DNA of 64,000 bases. Source: Methylosarcina fibrata AML-C10 (GTDB lineage: Bacteria > Pseudomonadota > Gammaproteobacteria > Methylococcales > Methylomonadaceae). Below the pieces are notes generated by a model. The model did no database searches. It was not told where the DNA came from and worked only from the letters and a program-made list of their open reading frames with translations. How positions within the stretch are numbered: position 1 is the first letter of the stretch; every line of letters starts with the position of its first letter. The DNA lies in NCBI RefSeq assembly GCF_000372865.1, contig NZ_KB889965.1, positions 2,897,450-2,961,449 of the forward strand, written 5' to 3'. Of this stretch, positions 7,450-16,690 are shown in pieces. The translations under genes were made by a program, and so were the position numbers.

Positions 7450-9873
7450 CTAGAATTCGTATTTCAACGAGCCGAACACGTTGATCGGCGAGCCGGGGAT
7501 GACGTCCAGGTCGCTGCCGTCGGAGTTGGCGTAATATTCCTTGTCCAGCAGGTTGTTGACGTTCAATTGGGCCGTGAATCTATGCCGGCCCACGGTATGG
7601 GTATAGGCCGCCATGGCATCCAGGCGAACATAGCCCGGCAGGATGAAGGTATTGTCGGCATCGCCCCAGCGCCTGCCGACGGCTACCACGCCCAGACCGG
7701 CCTTGAAGGCTTCGTTGAATTGCCAGGTGCCCCACAGACTGCCCTGATGCCGAGGCACGTTTTCCAGCCGGTTGCCCTGCAGGCCGTCAAAATCCTGGGT
7801 GTACTTGGCTTCGGTATAAGCGTAAGTGGTCAATAGATGCAGTCGGTCGGTGATCTGTCCGGCCAGATCGAACTCGATGCCTCGGCTTCTGATCGCGCCG
7901 GCCAGAATTTGAAAATTGGGATCGGCTTCGTTGGGATCGTCGGTAAGCAGGTTGGTCTTGGTCAGGTGGAACAGGGCCAGCGTCGAGGAAAGCCGTTTAT
8001 CGGGCGTCTCTGCCTTGATCCCGATCTCGTATTGTTTGCCTCGCTGCGGATCGAATTTCGCGCCGTCCGCGCTGACGCCGTTGTTGCCGCTGAACGACTT
8101 GGTGTAATTGCCGTACAGGGACAGCCAGTCCAGCGCCTGGTAAAGCAGGCCGAGGCGCGGGCTGAACGCATCGTCTTTCTGCGCAACGCGCCCCGCTCTG
8201 GCCGCGGCGAGCGACATCGGGGAAAAATTGGCGCCCGTGGTGACGTTGTCGTAGCGGCCGCCGAGCAACAGATGCAGTCGGTCGAAGAAGGTGATCTGGT
8301 CCTGAACGTAAGCGCCCAGCCAGGATTCCTTGCGATAGAAAAAGCCGTTGTCGGTGGTCAGGGCGTCGAAATCCACCAGTCCGTAAACCGGATTGAATAT
8401 ATCGATCGAAGGCGCCGCCTCGCTCGCGGAAGGGGATTCGGTGGAAGCAAGAAAACCGTCGAAGCCGATCAACAAATTGTGCCGGCTGCCGAGAAGGTCG
8501 AATTTGCCGTTCAAATCCAGGTTGCCCGAATGGGTCATGACGTCCTGCACACTTTTATATGCGGTGCGGTTCAAGGTGCGGTTATCGGCGTCGAGGCCCC
8601 CGAAATTGAACAGCGTCGGCCCGCTCAGCGTCCAGTCCTTGAACAGGTAGCGCTGGGTTATTTTCCAGTCCTCGTTGAGGCGATAGGTCCAGTCGAAACC
8701 GACCAGCGTACTTTCGACCGATTGGCGATCCGGGCCATCCTTCAAGGTACGGGTGATCGGAATCGGCGCCGGACGCCCATTGATCGCGGGAATGCCGAAA
8801 TCGGCATTGAAGCGGTCGTGCTTGTATTCCAGCTCCAGATGGGTTTCGATGCGGTCGGTCGGCCGCCAGGTAACGACGGGGGCCACGAAAAAGCGCTCGT
8901 TGCCGACAAAATCCCGGAACGACTGGTTGTTGGTATAGGATCCGTTGATCCGGTAAAGCAAAGTCTTGTTCTGATCGATCGGACCGGTGGCGTCCATCAG
9001 CGTGCGGTACTGATCATAAGAGCCGAACTGCTGCTGAATGGAGTAGTAAGCCGTATCGAGCGGCTTCTTGGTCACGTAGTTGACCAGACCGCCCGGCTCG
9101 ATGCGCCCGTAGAGCACAGCCGCAGGCCCCTTGAGGATGTCGATCCGCTCGATGTTGGCGATGTCGTAAATATCCTGCCGGTTGAACAAGCCGTTGCGGT
9201 AGGCATCGCCGAAACCGGAGCCGGCGAGGCCCCGGATGATGAAGTTGTCGTAGAGATAGCCGCCACCGGTTCGGCCCAGCACGCCGCTCACCTGGCCGTT
9301 GACGGCGTCGGGCAGCGTCGTTATCTGTTTGTCCGCCAGGATCGCTTTGGGAATGACCTGGATGGAAACCGGCGTCTCCATGATCGGCGTGTCGGTCTTC
9401 GTGGCGGTCGTGGCATTAGGCCGGTTGTAATCCGGGTTGTACGGATCGGCCGCATCGTATTCGGCGCTGCCGGTCACGGTCATCGGCGCCAATAGGGCGG
9501 CCTCGGCTTTTCCGGCTTCCGCCTCAGGCCGGGCTTCGGCTTTCACCACCGTAACGGCGCCGTTCGGCGTCTTCACGGCAATCAGGCCACTGCCGGACAG
9601 AAGTCTGTCCAGAGCCTCCCGGGCGCTGTATTGTCCGGAGACGGAGGGCGCGGTCAGTCCCTTGACCAGCTCGGCGGGATAGCTGATTTGCCAGTCGGCC
9701 TGTTCGGAAAGCTGATTGATGGCCGTCTGCAATGATTGGGATGGAATGTGCAGCGCGCGCCTGCCGTTATCGTCAGCGGGCGAGCCGAGCGGCGCCAGAC
9801 AAAGAGTTGCGGTGACGGCCGTCGCCAGCGTGTTCATCCGGCGGGTTGGGTGGATCGTATTCGGTCGTGACAT
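7450..9873 (-). CDS. TonB-dependent ferri-siderophore receptor with STN signalling domain (807 aa)
   Basis: Signal peptide about 1-33, STN domain about 41-110 (LHIPSQSLQTAINQLSEQAD, then GAVTVVK), TonB-box-like APMTVTG near 130, conserved linker with DPYNPDYNRPNATTATKTD, plug with IETPVSIQ-type motif (PIMETPVSIQVIPKAIL) and RIDILKGPAAVLYGRIEPGG, then barrel ending GSLKYEF. The ATG at 9873 has AAGGAG upstream. It closes the module led by sigma 11176. The linker and plug are strongly alike those of the receptors at 28863 and 17902. Substrate is unknown. Confidence 0.95.
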   Translation of the reverse strand: MSRPNTIHPTRRMNTLATAVTATLCLAPLGSPADDNGRRALHIPSQSLQTAINQLSEQADWQISYPAELVKGLTAPSVSGQYSAREALDRLLSGSGLIAVKTPNGAVTVVKAEARPEAEAGKAEAALLAPMTVTGSAEYDAADPYNPDYNRPNATTATKTDTPIMETPVSIQVIPKAILADKQITTLPDAVNGQVSGVLGRTGGGYLYDNFIIRGLAGSGFGDAYRNGLFNRQDIYDIANIERIDILKGPAAVLYGRIEPGGLVNYVTKKPLDTAYYSIQQQFGSYDQYRTLMDATGPIDQNKTLLYRINGSYTNNQSFRDFVGNERFFVAPVVTWRPTDRIETHLELEYKHDRFNADFGIPAINGRPAPIPITRTLKDGPDRQSVESTLVGFDWTYRLNEDWKITQRYLFKDWTLSGPTLFNFGGLDADNRTLNRTAYKSVQDVMTHSGNLDLNGKFDLLGSRHNLLIGFDGFLASTESPSASEAAPSIDIFNPVYGLVDFDALTTDNGFFYRKESWLGAYVQDQITFFDRLHLLLGGRYDNVTTGANFSPMSLAAARAGRVAQKDDAFSPRLGLLYQALDWLSLYGNYTKSFSGNNGVSADGAKFDPQRGKQYEIGIKAETPDKRLSSTLALFHLTKTNLLTDDPNEADPNFQILAGAIRSRGIEFDLAGQITDRLHLLTTYAYTEAKYTQDFDGLQGNRLENVPRHQGSLWGTWQFNEAFKAGLGVVAVGRRWGDADNTFILPGYVRLDAMAAYTHTVGRHRFTAQLNVNNLLDKEYYANSDGSDLDVIPGSPINVFGSLKYEF

Positions 9874-10138
9874 TCAATGGTCTCCTTTGATGACGGTTTG
9901 CCGGTCCGCGCCGCCTATTGGCGGGCAGCGGCAGGGTGTTCTCAAGGAAGACAATCGACAAAAAAATATCCGCACCTGGCGAAATCACTTTTTTATCGTT
10001 TTCATGCCGGACATTGCCGCCGGCGTCGCGAGAGGCTTCGCTTCCGCAGGCGGCATTTATTTTTGGAGACCGCACCCCGCTGTGCCGGCAAGACGTTGAC
10101 AAAGCAAGCTTTCAGCTCCTGCCCTTTTCGGGGGGCGG

Positions 10139-11122
10139 TCAACGCCGCCCGATCACCGTCAGCCAATTGCCGACATAGGTAATTTTGATCGGCAAGGTTT
10201 GTTCCAGCGTATCCAGCGCGCGGGACGGCCGGGTAACGTCGAAGCGGGCATTGATGCGGTAGGTTTTCAAGGTGGGATCGCTGAACAGGATCAGGCCGGG
10301 CAGATACCGGCCCACGTCGTTGACGACTTGTTCGAGGGGGGTGTCCTGAAACGACAGGCGGCCTTTCAGCCAGCCGCTTTCCCGATGGTCGGCAAGAGGC
10401 CGAACGGCAGTCAGGCCCGATGACGTATTGCCGACCTGTTCGTCCGGATGCAAGAGCACGTTTTGCCGGTTGGCCTTGTTGCTGACGTTGACCAACCCCT
10501 GCATCACGGTGACCTTGTCTTCGGCGGCTCCATCCCGAACGATGAAGCGGGTGCCAAGGACTCGGGTTTCCGTCTCTCCGCTGTCGACCACGAACGGTCT
10601 GCCTTCATCGCGCCGGACGTCGAAATAAGCTTCGCCTTTGAGCAGGCGAACGAACCGTTGTTCTTCGTTAAAAGCAACGGCGACGGCGCTGTCGGTATTC
10701 AGGGTGACGTTGGAGCCGTCGCTCAGCCGAACGGTTTGACTGGCGCCCACCGGAGTATAGTAATCCGCCTGAACGCGGGTGACGGGATCGAACAGCAAAG
10801 CCAGTAAGGCTACGCTCGCCGCCAGGCTCAACGGCAGCCATTTTCTGACGGCATGAGCGTTGCGCCGCTTTTTGACGATGCCGTCGGACAGGCCGATGCG
10901 TTTTAACGCCTGATTAAAATCGCTGTCGTCCCATAACTGCGAAGCTTCGCTGTAGGCTTGCCGGTGCGCCGGACTTTGCATTTTCCAGGTTTGAAAACAA
11001 AGGCGTTCATCTGTCGACAATTCACCCGACTGCAGACGGGCAAACCAGACGATCGCCTGTTCGGCGATCTGATCGGCCTGTTCATTGTCCGGCCTGGAAA
11101 AAGGTTGTTTGGGTGCTTTCAT
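10139..11122 (-). CDS. FecR-type anti-sigma/sigma regulator (327 aa)
   Basis: N-terminal DUF4880 region (AIVWFARLQSGELSTDERL), a membrane helix near WLPLSLAASVALLALLF, a FecR domain (LSDGSNVTLNTDSAVAV, LLKGEAYFDVRRDEGRPF, ETRVLGTRFIVRD) and a C-terminal segment INARFDVTRPSRALDTLEQ. The ATG at 11122 avoids overlap with the sigma gene that stops at 11176; reading from 11191 would overlap it and is unlikely. The protein should control sigma 11176 in response to the receptor at 7450. It resembles the FecR at 46017 in overall sequence. Confidence 0.92.
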   Translation of the reverse strand: MKAPKQPFSRPDNEQADQIAEQAIVWFARLQSGELSTDERLCFQTWKMQSPAHRQAYSEASQLWDDSDFNQALKRIGLSDGIVKKRRNAHAVRKWLPLSLAASVALLALLFDPVTRVQADYYTPVGASQTVRLSDGSNVTLNTDSAVAVAFNEEQRFVRLLKGEAYFDVRRDEGRPFVVDSGETETRVLGTRFIVRDGAAEDKVTVMQGLVNVSNKANRQNVLLHPDEQVGNTSSGLTAVRPLADHRESGWLKGRLSFQDTPLEQVVNDVGRYLPGLILFSDPTLKTYRINARFDVTRPSRALDTLEQTLPIKITYVGNWLTVIGRR

Positions 11123-11175
11123 CGATTGAATTTTGTTATGCTGCGATAAACGGTAGATACTTCTGTTCCAAAACC

Positions 11176-11694
11176 TCACTCGCCGTCCCATGCCAACAAT
11201 TGCCGGCGGATGCAGCTCAGTCCCCTGGCGATGTGTTTTTCCACCCCGCTGACGCTGATGCCCAGTTCTTCGGCAATTTCCTTCTGGCTCATGCCATGCA
11301 CTTTGAACAAGACAAATACATCGCGGCAGCGCGGCGGCAATTCTTCAACGATCCGGACAAAACGCTCCAGCCGCTGCTTTTCGGTCACCAGATGCTCGGC
11401 GGACGGACTGGCCTGATCGTCGTTCGTCAGATGCTGCGAATGCGTGTCGGCGATCTTGTTCCGCCTCAGGTAATTGAACGCCAGATGAGTGGCAATGCGG
11501 AACAGAAAGCCGCGCGGATGCTCGATGGTTTGCCGTTGCGAGGCTTTATGCAGGATCAAATAACTTTCCTGAACCAGATCGGCCGCGGTCTCGTCGCATT
11601 TTACAATCTTTGCCAAATGTCTTGTCAATTCGATCTTGTGCCCGTAAAACAGGGCGTCCATATTGAGCGTATCGGGTAGCTGTATTCCTGCCAT
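11176..11694 (-). CDS. FecI-type ECF sigma factor (172 aa)
   Basis: Region 2 as CDETAADLVQESYLILHKA with FRIATHLAFNYLRRNK, region 4 as LPPRCRDVFVLFKVHGMS and the helix-turn-helix ELGISVSGVEKHIARGL. ATG at 11694. It heads a sigma-FecR-receptor module. The closest relative in the window is the sigma at 47090, which shares QESYLIL, the PRGFL motif and the VEKHI helix, so these two modules look like paralogues. A tandem operator-like repeat lies 135-168 bp upstream. Confidence 0.94.
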   Translation of the reverse strand: MAGIQLPDTLNMDALFYGHKIELTRHLAKIVKCDETAADLVQESYLILHKASQRQTIEHPRGFLFRIATHLAFNYLRRNKIADTHSQHLTNDDQASPSAEHLVTEKQRLERFVRIVEELPPRCRDVFVLFKVHGMSQKEIAEELGISVSGVEKHIARGLSCIRRQLLAWDGE

Positions 11695-11828
11695 GTCGTT
11701 TGCCGGTGATAATTTAAGCCGAACGTTTCACGTTAGGCAAAAACTTTGGCAAGTCTTGTGCCAAACATGTAAAACACGGATCTGGCAGGGAATTGAACAA
11801 TGAAGATCGGGAATACCGGATAAAGTGC

Positions 11829-11862
11829 GGCATTTCCCATACGGGGTGCGGCAAATCGCGCA
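11829..11862. promoter_or_regulatory. Tandem 13-bp operator-like repeat (site C)
   Basis: GGCATTTCCCATA at 11829-11841 and GGCAAATCGCGCA at 11850-11862, offset 21 bp. Each copy is preceded by GTGC, so GTGCGGCA itself recurs at 11825 and 11846. It lies between the sigma start at 11694 and the end of the receptor at 11981. Confidence 0.58.
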
Positions 11863-11980
11863 TGTTGTGATTTTTGCCCGGCATTTTCGGCGTCCTCCGT
11901 CTGTGCGTCGCGCACAGGCAGAAAGGCATCGAACTGCCGAGCCAACGGTGAATCCCCTAACAGATTACGTGTGAATTCAC

Positions 11981-14347
11981 TCAATATTCTATTCTCACCG
12001 ACCCCATGAATGTCCGCGGCGCGCCGTAGTGTGAAGGGCCATAGCTGTAGATGCTGGCAATATAGGTTTTGTCGGTCAGATTGTCGATGTTCAGTTGCGC
12101 CGTGACACGGGAAGCGCCGATCTTCCAGAACTTGCTCAACATCACGTTCATCGTGACGTAGCCCGGCGCTTGCGCGGTCTCGTCGTAGCCGATCTCGCGC
12201 TGCCCCACCGCCTGCATGCCCGCGCCGATTCTGACGCCCCGCAACAGCGGCTTTTGAAACTCGTAAGTAGTCCACAGGCTGGCGCTGTGCACCGGGGCAT
12301 TGTTCAGGCGCTTGCCGCTGTTTCCGAAACCGGCCGAATCCTTGGTCGTTTTGGCGAACGGCGTATAGGCATAGGCGCCGATGATGCTCCAGCCCGGCAG
12401 AATTTCGCCGCTCAAATCAAATTCGATGCCGCGGCTCTCGGCCTCGCCGACGGCTTTGGTGACGTTCGGCCCAACCTCCATCGGCAGATTCTGTTTGGTC
12501 AGGTCGAAATAAGCCATCGTCGCGCTGAAGCGTCCGTCGAACAGCTCGGTTTTGGCGCCGACTTCCCATTGCTTCGCGGTTTGCGGCGGCAACGGCGTTT
12601 TCGTCGACCAGTCGTAATAGTTCGAGGCGCCGAAGTTTTCGGTGTAGCTGCCGTAAAGCGAAAACTCGGGAATCGGCTGCCAGACCAGGCCGCCGCGCGG
12701 CGAAACCTTGTCCGCGCTGGTGTCGGAATAAGAGGAGCCGTGCCAGGAGCTGGTCGCATTGTCGTAACGAAGTCCCGCCAGCGCATGCAAATGATAAGGC
12801 AGCTCGATTTGATCCTGCGCATACAGGCCGAACCACGGGAGCGTCCATTCAGCCAGGTCCACGTCGCCCGGCAGGATGGCCGGCGGTCCGGGCTGGTGGA
12901 TCGGATGATAAATATTGGTAACGTCGCCGGTCTGAGGAGTAAACCCGGCCGAGGTGGCTCGGTAGTCGGTACGGTAATAGTCGCCGCCGATCAACAGATT
13001 GTGCTTTAGAAAGGCGGTATCGAATTTTCCGTTCAGCTCCAGCGCGTTGAAAAAATTGTGCTGATAATCGTTGCCGTCGGTGTTTTGCGCAAAGAAATAC
13101 CGTGTCTGATCCCCGTTCGGCTGCACGGGGGAAAAGGCGCCTGTCGGGAACTTTCCCGACATGGTCAGGATGTGGTTGGTAAAGTTGAAGCGGTGCCGCA
13201 GCCGCCAGTTGTCGTTGAATGCGTGCACGGTGTTCAACGACAACATGACATATTCGTCTTCCTGAATATTCCAAGGATCGCCGAGATTGAGCGAGCGTGG
13301 AATCGGCGCCGGGCGATCGCCCAGGAGAGGAACCGTGCCGCGCCCCAACTCCTTGATGTCGCTGTATTCGATCTTGAAGGTCGACGTGGTCTGCTCGCTG
13401 ATGTTCCAGCGCAGGGAAGGCGCGACGAACAAGCGTTCGTTACCGCCGAACTCCTGAAAGGTGTTGTTGGATTGATACCCCAGATTGAAACGGTAAGCCA
13501 GATCCTTGTCGGCGCTCAAAGGGCCGGTCGCATCGACGCTGGTGCGGTAGTGATCGAACGAGCCGAATTGCTGGCGCAGGCTGTAATACGCCGTATCCAG
13601 CGGCTGCTTGGTCACGAAATTGACCAGCCCGCCCGGCTCGGTCCGCCCGTACAGAACGGAACCGGGGCCTTTCAAGACTTCGATCCGCTCGATGTTTTCC
13701 AGGTCTTCGGTATGCGCCCATTGGCTCTGATTCAAATAGCCGTCCCGATAAACGTTGTAGTTGCCGAAACCGCGGATGAAGAAGGTGCCGGTCCCGCCGG
13801 AGCCAGTGACCACGCCGCTGACGTTCCTTAATGCCTGGTCGACGGTAATCGCTTGTTGGTCTTTTAACACCTGCTGCGGAACGACTTTTACCGAGAACGG
13901 CGTCTGTATCAGCGGCGTATCGGTTTTGGTCGCGGTAACCGCGTTGGGACGGTTGTAGTCGGTGTTATACGGATCGGTCGAATCGTATTCCGCCGTTCCC
14001 ACCACTCTCATCGCCGGCAACGTCGACGAAGCATCGCTCTTCGAATCCGCGGCCTTGACCGAAACCGAATTTTCGTCCGTAAAGGTATAGGTCAAACCGC
14101 TGCCTGCCAGCAATTTTTCCAAGGCTTCGCGTGGACTGTACGAGCCTTGTAAGGCCGGGCTGGTCTTGCCCTGCACCTGGCTGTCCGAGAAAAATACCGC
14201 AATTCCGGCCTGATCCGCGAGTTTTTGCAAGGCGCCGTGCAAGGATTGGGCGGGAATATGGTAGGTCTGAACTTTCTCGTCCGCCACCGCGCTGCCGAGG
14301 CTTGCGCACAACAGGGCGGCGACCGAAATTTTCGTGGGGTGGTACAT
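11981..14347 (-). CDS. TonB-dependent ferri-siderophore receptor with STN signalling domain (788 aa)
   Basis: Signal peptide 1-22, STN domain from YHIPAQSLHGALQKLADQAG to FTDENSVSVK, TonB-box-like PAMRVVG, linker DPYNTDYNRPNAVTATKTD, plug with RIEVLKGPGSVLYGRTEPGG, and a barrel ending in VRIEY, where the last residue is Tyr rather than the usual Phe. The barrel belongs to a subgroup in the window (with 28863, 43416 and the split receptor at 57819) that shares PPQTAKQWEVGAKTE and LTKQNLP. The ATG at 14347 has AAGGAG 10 nt upstream. Module partners are FecR 14674 and sigma 15761. Confidence 0.95.
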   Translation of the reverse strand: MYHPTKISVAALLCASLGSAVADEKVQTYHIPAQSLHGALQKLADQAGIAVFFSDSQVQGKTSPALQGSYSPREALEKLLAGSGLTYTFTDENSVSVKAADSKSDASSTLPAMRVVGTAEYDSTDPYNTDYNRPNAVTATKTDTPLIQTPFSVKVVPQQVLKDQQAITVDQALRNVSGVVTGSGGTGTFFIRGFGNYNVYRDGYLNQSQWAHTEDLENIERIEVLKGPGSVLYGRTEPGGLVNFVTKQPLDTAYYSLRQQFGSFDHYRTSVDATGPLSADKDLAYRFNLGYQSNNTFQEFGGNERLFVAPSLRWNISEQTTSTFKIEYSDIKELGRGTVPLLGDRPAPIPRSLNLGDPWNIQEDEYVMLSLNTVHAFNDNWRLRHRFNFTNHILTMSGKFPTGAFSPVQPNGDQTRYFFAQNTDGNDYQHNFFNALELNGKFDTAFLKHNLLIGGDYYRTDYRATSAGFTPQTGDVTNIYHPIHQPGPPAILPGDVDLAEWTLPWFGLYAQDQIELPYHLHALAGLRYDNATSSWHGSSYSDTSADKVSPRGGLVWQPIPEFSLYGSYTENFGASNYYDWSTKTPLPPQTAKQWEVGAKTELFDGRFSATMAYFDLTKQNLPMEVGPNVTKAVGEAESRGIEFDLSGEILPGWSIIGAYAYTPFAKTTKDSAGFGNSGKRLNNAPVHSASLWTTYEFQKPLLRGVRIGAGMQAVGQREIGYDETAQAPGYVTMNVMLSKFWKIGASRVTAQLNIDNLTDKTYIASIYSYGPSHYGAPRTFMGSVRIEY

Positions 14348-14437
14348 TCATTATCTCCTTGTTTTTAGTTGTTCATAAACTAAAACGAAGAGATAAAAAA
14401 AAGCCGACACGCTAAAGCGCAGTTTTCTGGAATTATT

Positions 14438-14449
14438 AAAAAAATTTTT
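14438..14449 (-). promoter_or_regulatory. A/T tract upstream of receptor, candidate ECF promoter element
   Basis: Minus-strand AAAAATTTTTTT, 91-102 nt before the receptor ATG at 14347, inside the 326-bp gap 14348-14673 between receptor and FecR. I see no other gene or RNA in that gap. Confidence 0.35.
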
Positions 14450-14673
14450 AATTGGCGGCATGCGTGCCGATGTTGTCCCCTGCTTTCTTTGGCTAAAGCA
14501 GCCTGATGTCGCCTGAGTAATCCATACATACAAATTGAAAACGATCCAAGGCCGCCAAGTTAAGCCGGCAAGGTAGCCCGCATGTAATGCAAGGCAATGC
14601 GGGATCATCGGAGCCACAAAAATCCCGGATTGCGCAAGCTCCATCCGGGCTACCCGCTACCCGCTATTTGCTC

Positions 14674-15651
14674 TCAATGCCTGGCCAGCACGATTTTGCC
14701 GCTGCCTGCATAACGAACGGTCAGATTCAAACTGTTGGCGATGGTGGCGAGGTTGCCATCCAGGCGGTCGATAAAAAAGGTGCCGCTGACTTTGTTGTCG
14801 GCCAGCTTTCGGTCGGACAACTGCAACTGCACGTTGTGATAGCGACTCATTTCGGACAGTACTTCATCCAGCCGGCGATTGTCGAAAATCAGTTTGCCTC
14901 GCCGCCAGGCGGTGGCGGCGTCAATGTCGAATTGAGCAGGCGGATCGATGAAATCGCCGTTTGGGTCATAAGCGACGGTCTGCGATGCGGTCAGTTCGCG
15001 GCTTTGTTTGGCTTCGACGCGGACGCTGCCTTCCCGGACCGCAATAATGACTTGTCCGCCCTGGCGATAGACCTCGAATTCGGTGCCGATGTCGATACTG
15101 CGGCCGGCCCCGGCGGTGACGATGAACGGCCGCTCGGTCTGGTGCGCCACGCTGAAATAGACTTCGCCTTTGACAACTTGGACCGATCGTTGCCAGCGAT
15201 TGAGGCGTACTTTAACTTCACTGTCGGTGTTCAATTCCAGCCGCGAACCGTCGGCCAGATCGACGGTTTCACGGCCTCCGCGCGCGGACCGGTAATGGGC
15301 GCTGCTGCCGTACCAGCCTTCCGATGAAAACGTGGCCACGCCGACGGCCAGCAGGATTGAAGCCGCCGAGGCCAACTTCAACCAACGCCGTCCGGCGTGT
15401 TCTTGCGGTTCCGAGCGGTAACGCAGGGCGGCCTTTCGGACGGCGGCGTCGTTTTTGGCAACGCGTTCCAGCCAGTCCATGCGGCGAGCGATTTCGGCAT
15501 AGGCCGCCTGATGTCCGGGGCTTTGTTGCAGCCACTGATCGAAGGCCTGCAACTCGTCGGCCGGGCAACTTTCCGCGCTCAGGCGGATCATCCATTCGAT
15601 GGCTTCATCCTGGAGTGTTTCGGCGATGTCGGTTGCGGCAGGGACGGTCAT
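14674..15651 (-). CDS. FecR-type anti-sigma/sigma regulator (325 aa)
   Basis: DUF4880 region (AIEWMIRLSAESCPADELQ, FDQWLQQSPGHQAAYAE), a membrane helix near LKLASAASILLAVGVATF, a FecR domain (LADGSRLELNTDSEVKV, VVKGEVYFSVAHQTERPF, SIDIGTEFEVYRQGG) and the C-terminal VSGTFFIDRLDGNLA. I start it at the ATG at 15651; the frame is open to 15750 but without a better start. It resembles the orphan FecR at 39800 (shared EFxVYRQG motif), unlike the other FecRs. Partners are sigma 15761 and receptor 11981. Confidence 0.92.
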   Translation of the reverse strand: MTVPAATDIAETLQDEAIEWMIRLSAESCPADELQAFDQWLQQSPGHQAAYAEIARRMDWLERVAKNDAAVRKAALRYRSEPQEHAGRRWLKLASAASILLAVGVATFSSEGWYGSSAHYRSARGGRETVDLADGSRLELNTDSEVKVRLNRWQRSVQVVKGEVYFSVAHQTERPFIVTAGAGRSIDIGTEFEVYRQGGQVIIAVREGSVRVEAKQSRELTASQTVAYDPNGDFIDPPAQFDIDAATAWRRGKLIFDNRRLDEVLSEMSRYHNVQLQLSDRKLADNKVSGTFFIDRLDGNLATIANSLNLTVRYAGSGKIVLARH

Positions 15652-15760
15652 GGTATCGGCGGATGCCCGGTTATTTTGTAAGGGTATTATTGAATAAAAC
15701 GAATGCCGGGGAAAGTACCGCCGGCGAAATAGCTTGAATCGTTGCGGCAAACGGTTTGCG

Positions 15761-16282
15761 CTACTCCTCGAAACCCGGATGTTTGAGCAAATGCCGCAGA
15801 GCGATGGCGAGATGGCGTTCGGAATTGCGTTCCGAAATGCCCAAACGTTTGGCGATTTCGGAATGGGAAAGCCCTTCGATACGCTTGAGCACGAATACGT
15901 AACGAGTCACTTCCGGAAGCTCCTGGAGCATTTCGCTCAGCAGTTCCAGTTCCTGCTGCTGGCTGATTTGGGTTTCCGGTGCCGGCGTGGTGGACGTTAT
16001 GCCGGAAACTTCCCTGTCGTTTTCGAGGTCGGGCGCCGGTTCAAAGCGGTATCGCGTCTCCAGCATTTGTCGCCGGTAAAGATCGATGCTCAAATTCGAC
16101 GTGGTTCGGAACAAAAATGCACGGACGTTTTCAATCGATTCGGGATCGGGGTGTTGCAGCAAGCGCAAATAAGCCTCCTGCACCAGATCTTCCGCCCCAT
16201 TGCCGGCGCGTTGCGTGGCAAACAGCAACAACTCCTTGCTGTGGCGGAGGAATAACTTGTCCATTAAACCATTGATAGTCAT
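15761..16282 (-). CDS. FecI-type ECF sigma factor (173 aa)
   Basis: Region 2 as GAEDLVQEAYLRLLQHPDP with FRTTSNLSIDLYRRQM, region 4 as LPEVTRYVFVLKRIEGLS and the helix-turn-helix RLGISERNSERHLAIAL. The start could be the ATG at 16282 or 16264; a TTG at 16357 would lengthen it by 25 residues. It pairs with FecR 14674 and receptor 11981. The orphan sigma at 40854 is its nearest relative here. Confidence 0.92.
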   Translation of the reverse strand: MTINGLMDKLFLRHSKELLLFATQRAGNGAEDLVQEAYLRLLQHPDPESIENVRAFLFRTTSNLSIDLYRRQMLETRYRFEPAPDLENDREVSGITSTTPAPETQISQQQELELLSEMLQELPEVTRYVFVLKRIEGLSHSEIAKRLGISERNSERHLAIALRHLLKHPGFEE

Positions 16283-16445
16283 GTCGGTAACGCTTGCGGC
16301 GGTCGTGTCTGTTCGGTTTTGTTTAAAAAAATCGTAATTATTCAGTGAGAAGGCCAATCGACGAAGGGATCAAGCGGATGCATTTTGTCTGGCTTGGATT
16401 TCCTTTTCTGATGAAGAGGCTTTCAGAGCTTTTCGTTGAACGGTT

Positions 16446-16481
16446 AACAAATTTCGTCTGTGGACTGTTTACATTTCGCCT
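16446..16481. promoter_or_regulatory. Divergent tandem repeat at the expected operator position (site D, weak)
   Basis: In the 408-bp gap 16283-16690, ATTTCG recurs at 16451 and 16473 within CAAATTTCGTCTG and TACATTTCGCCTC, offset 22 bp. The position and spacing fit the other operator pairs but the sequence fits the consensus poorly. The rest of the gap shows no gene. Confidence 0.25.
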
Positions 16482-16690
16482 CTGGATAGGCGGCCAGACC
16501 ATTAAGATTTATAAGCAATTTTTGAGCCAAAATTTGCTTATCGCAGTCCGGCAGGCCGGGCAACAGTAAAGTAGGCAGGGATGAATGCAATGAAACCCAG
16601 CAAGCCGGGTAAAAGCCGGGATTCACGTTGTTCATCCCAGCCTACGGTGCTAAAACATTGGAAGCGTCAGGCGCAAAAAGCGCGCCCCAT

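Noticed and set aside
7837-9495. Long plus-strand open frame of 552 codons opposite a receptor gene
   Set aside because: It is fully antisense to the receptor at 7450-9873, has no recognisable domain, and reflects the GC-rich codon bias of the real gene. Similar antisense frames elsewhere (19141-20118, 36349-37548, 12095-13009) were left out for the same reason.
16446-16481. Counting site D as a full member of the operator family
   Set aside because: The spacing fits but the sequence matches the consensus poorly, so it is annotated as weak and not used to define the motif.
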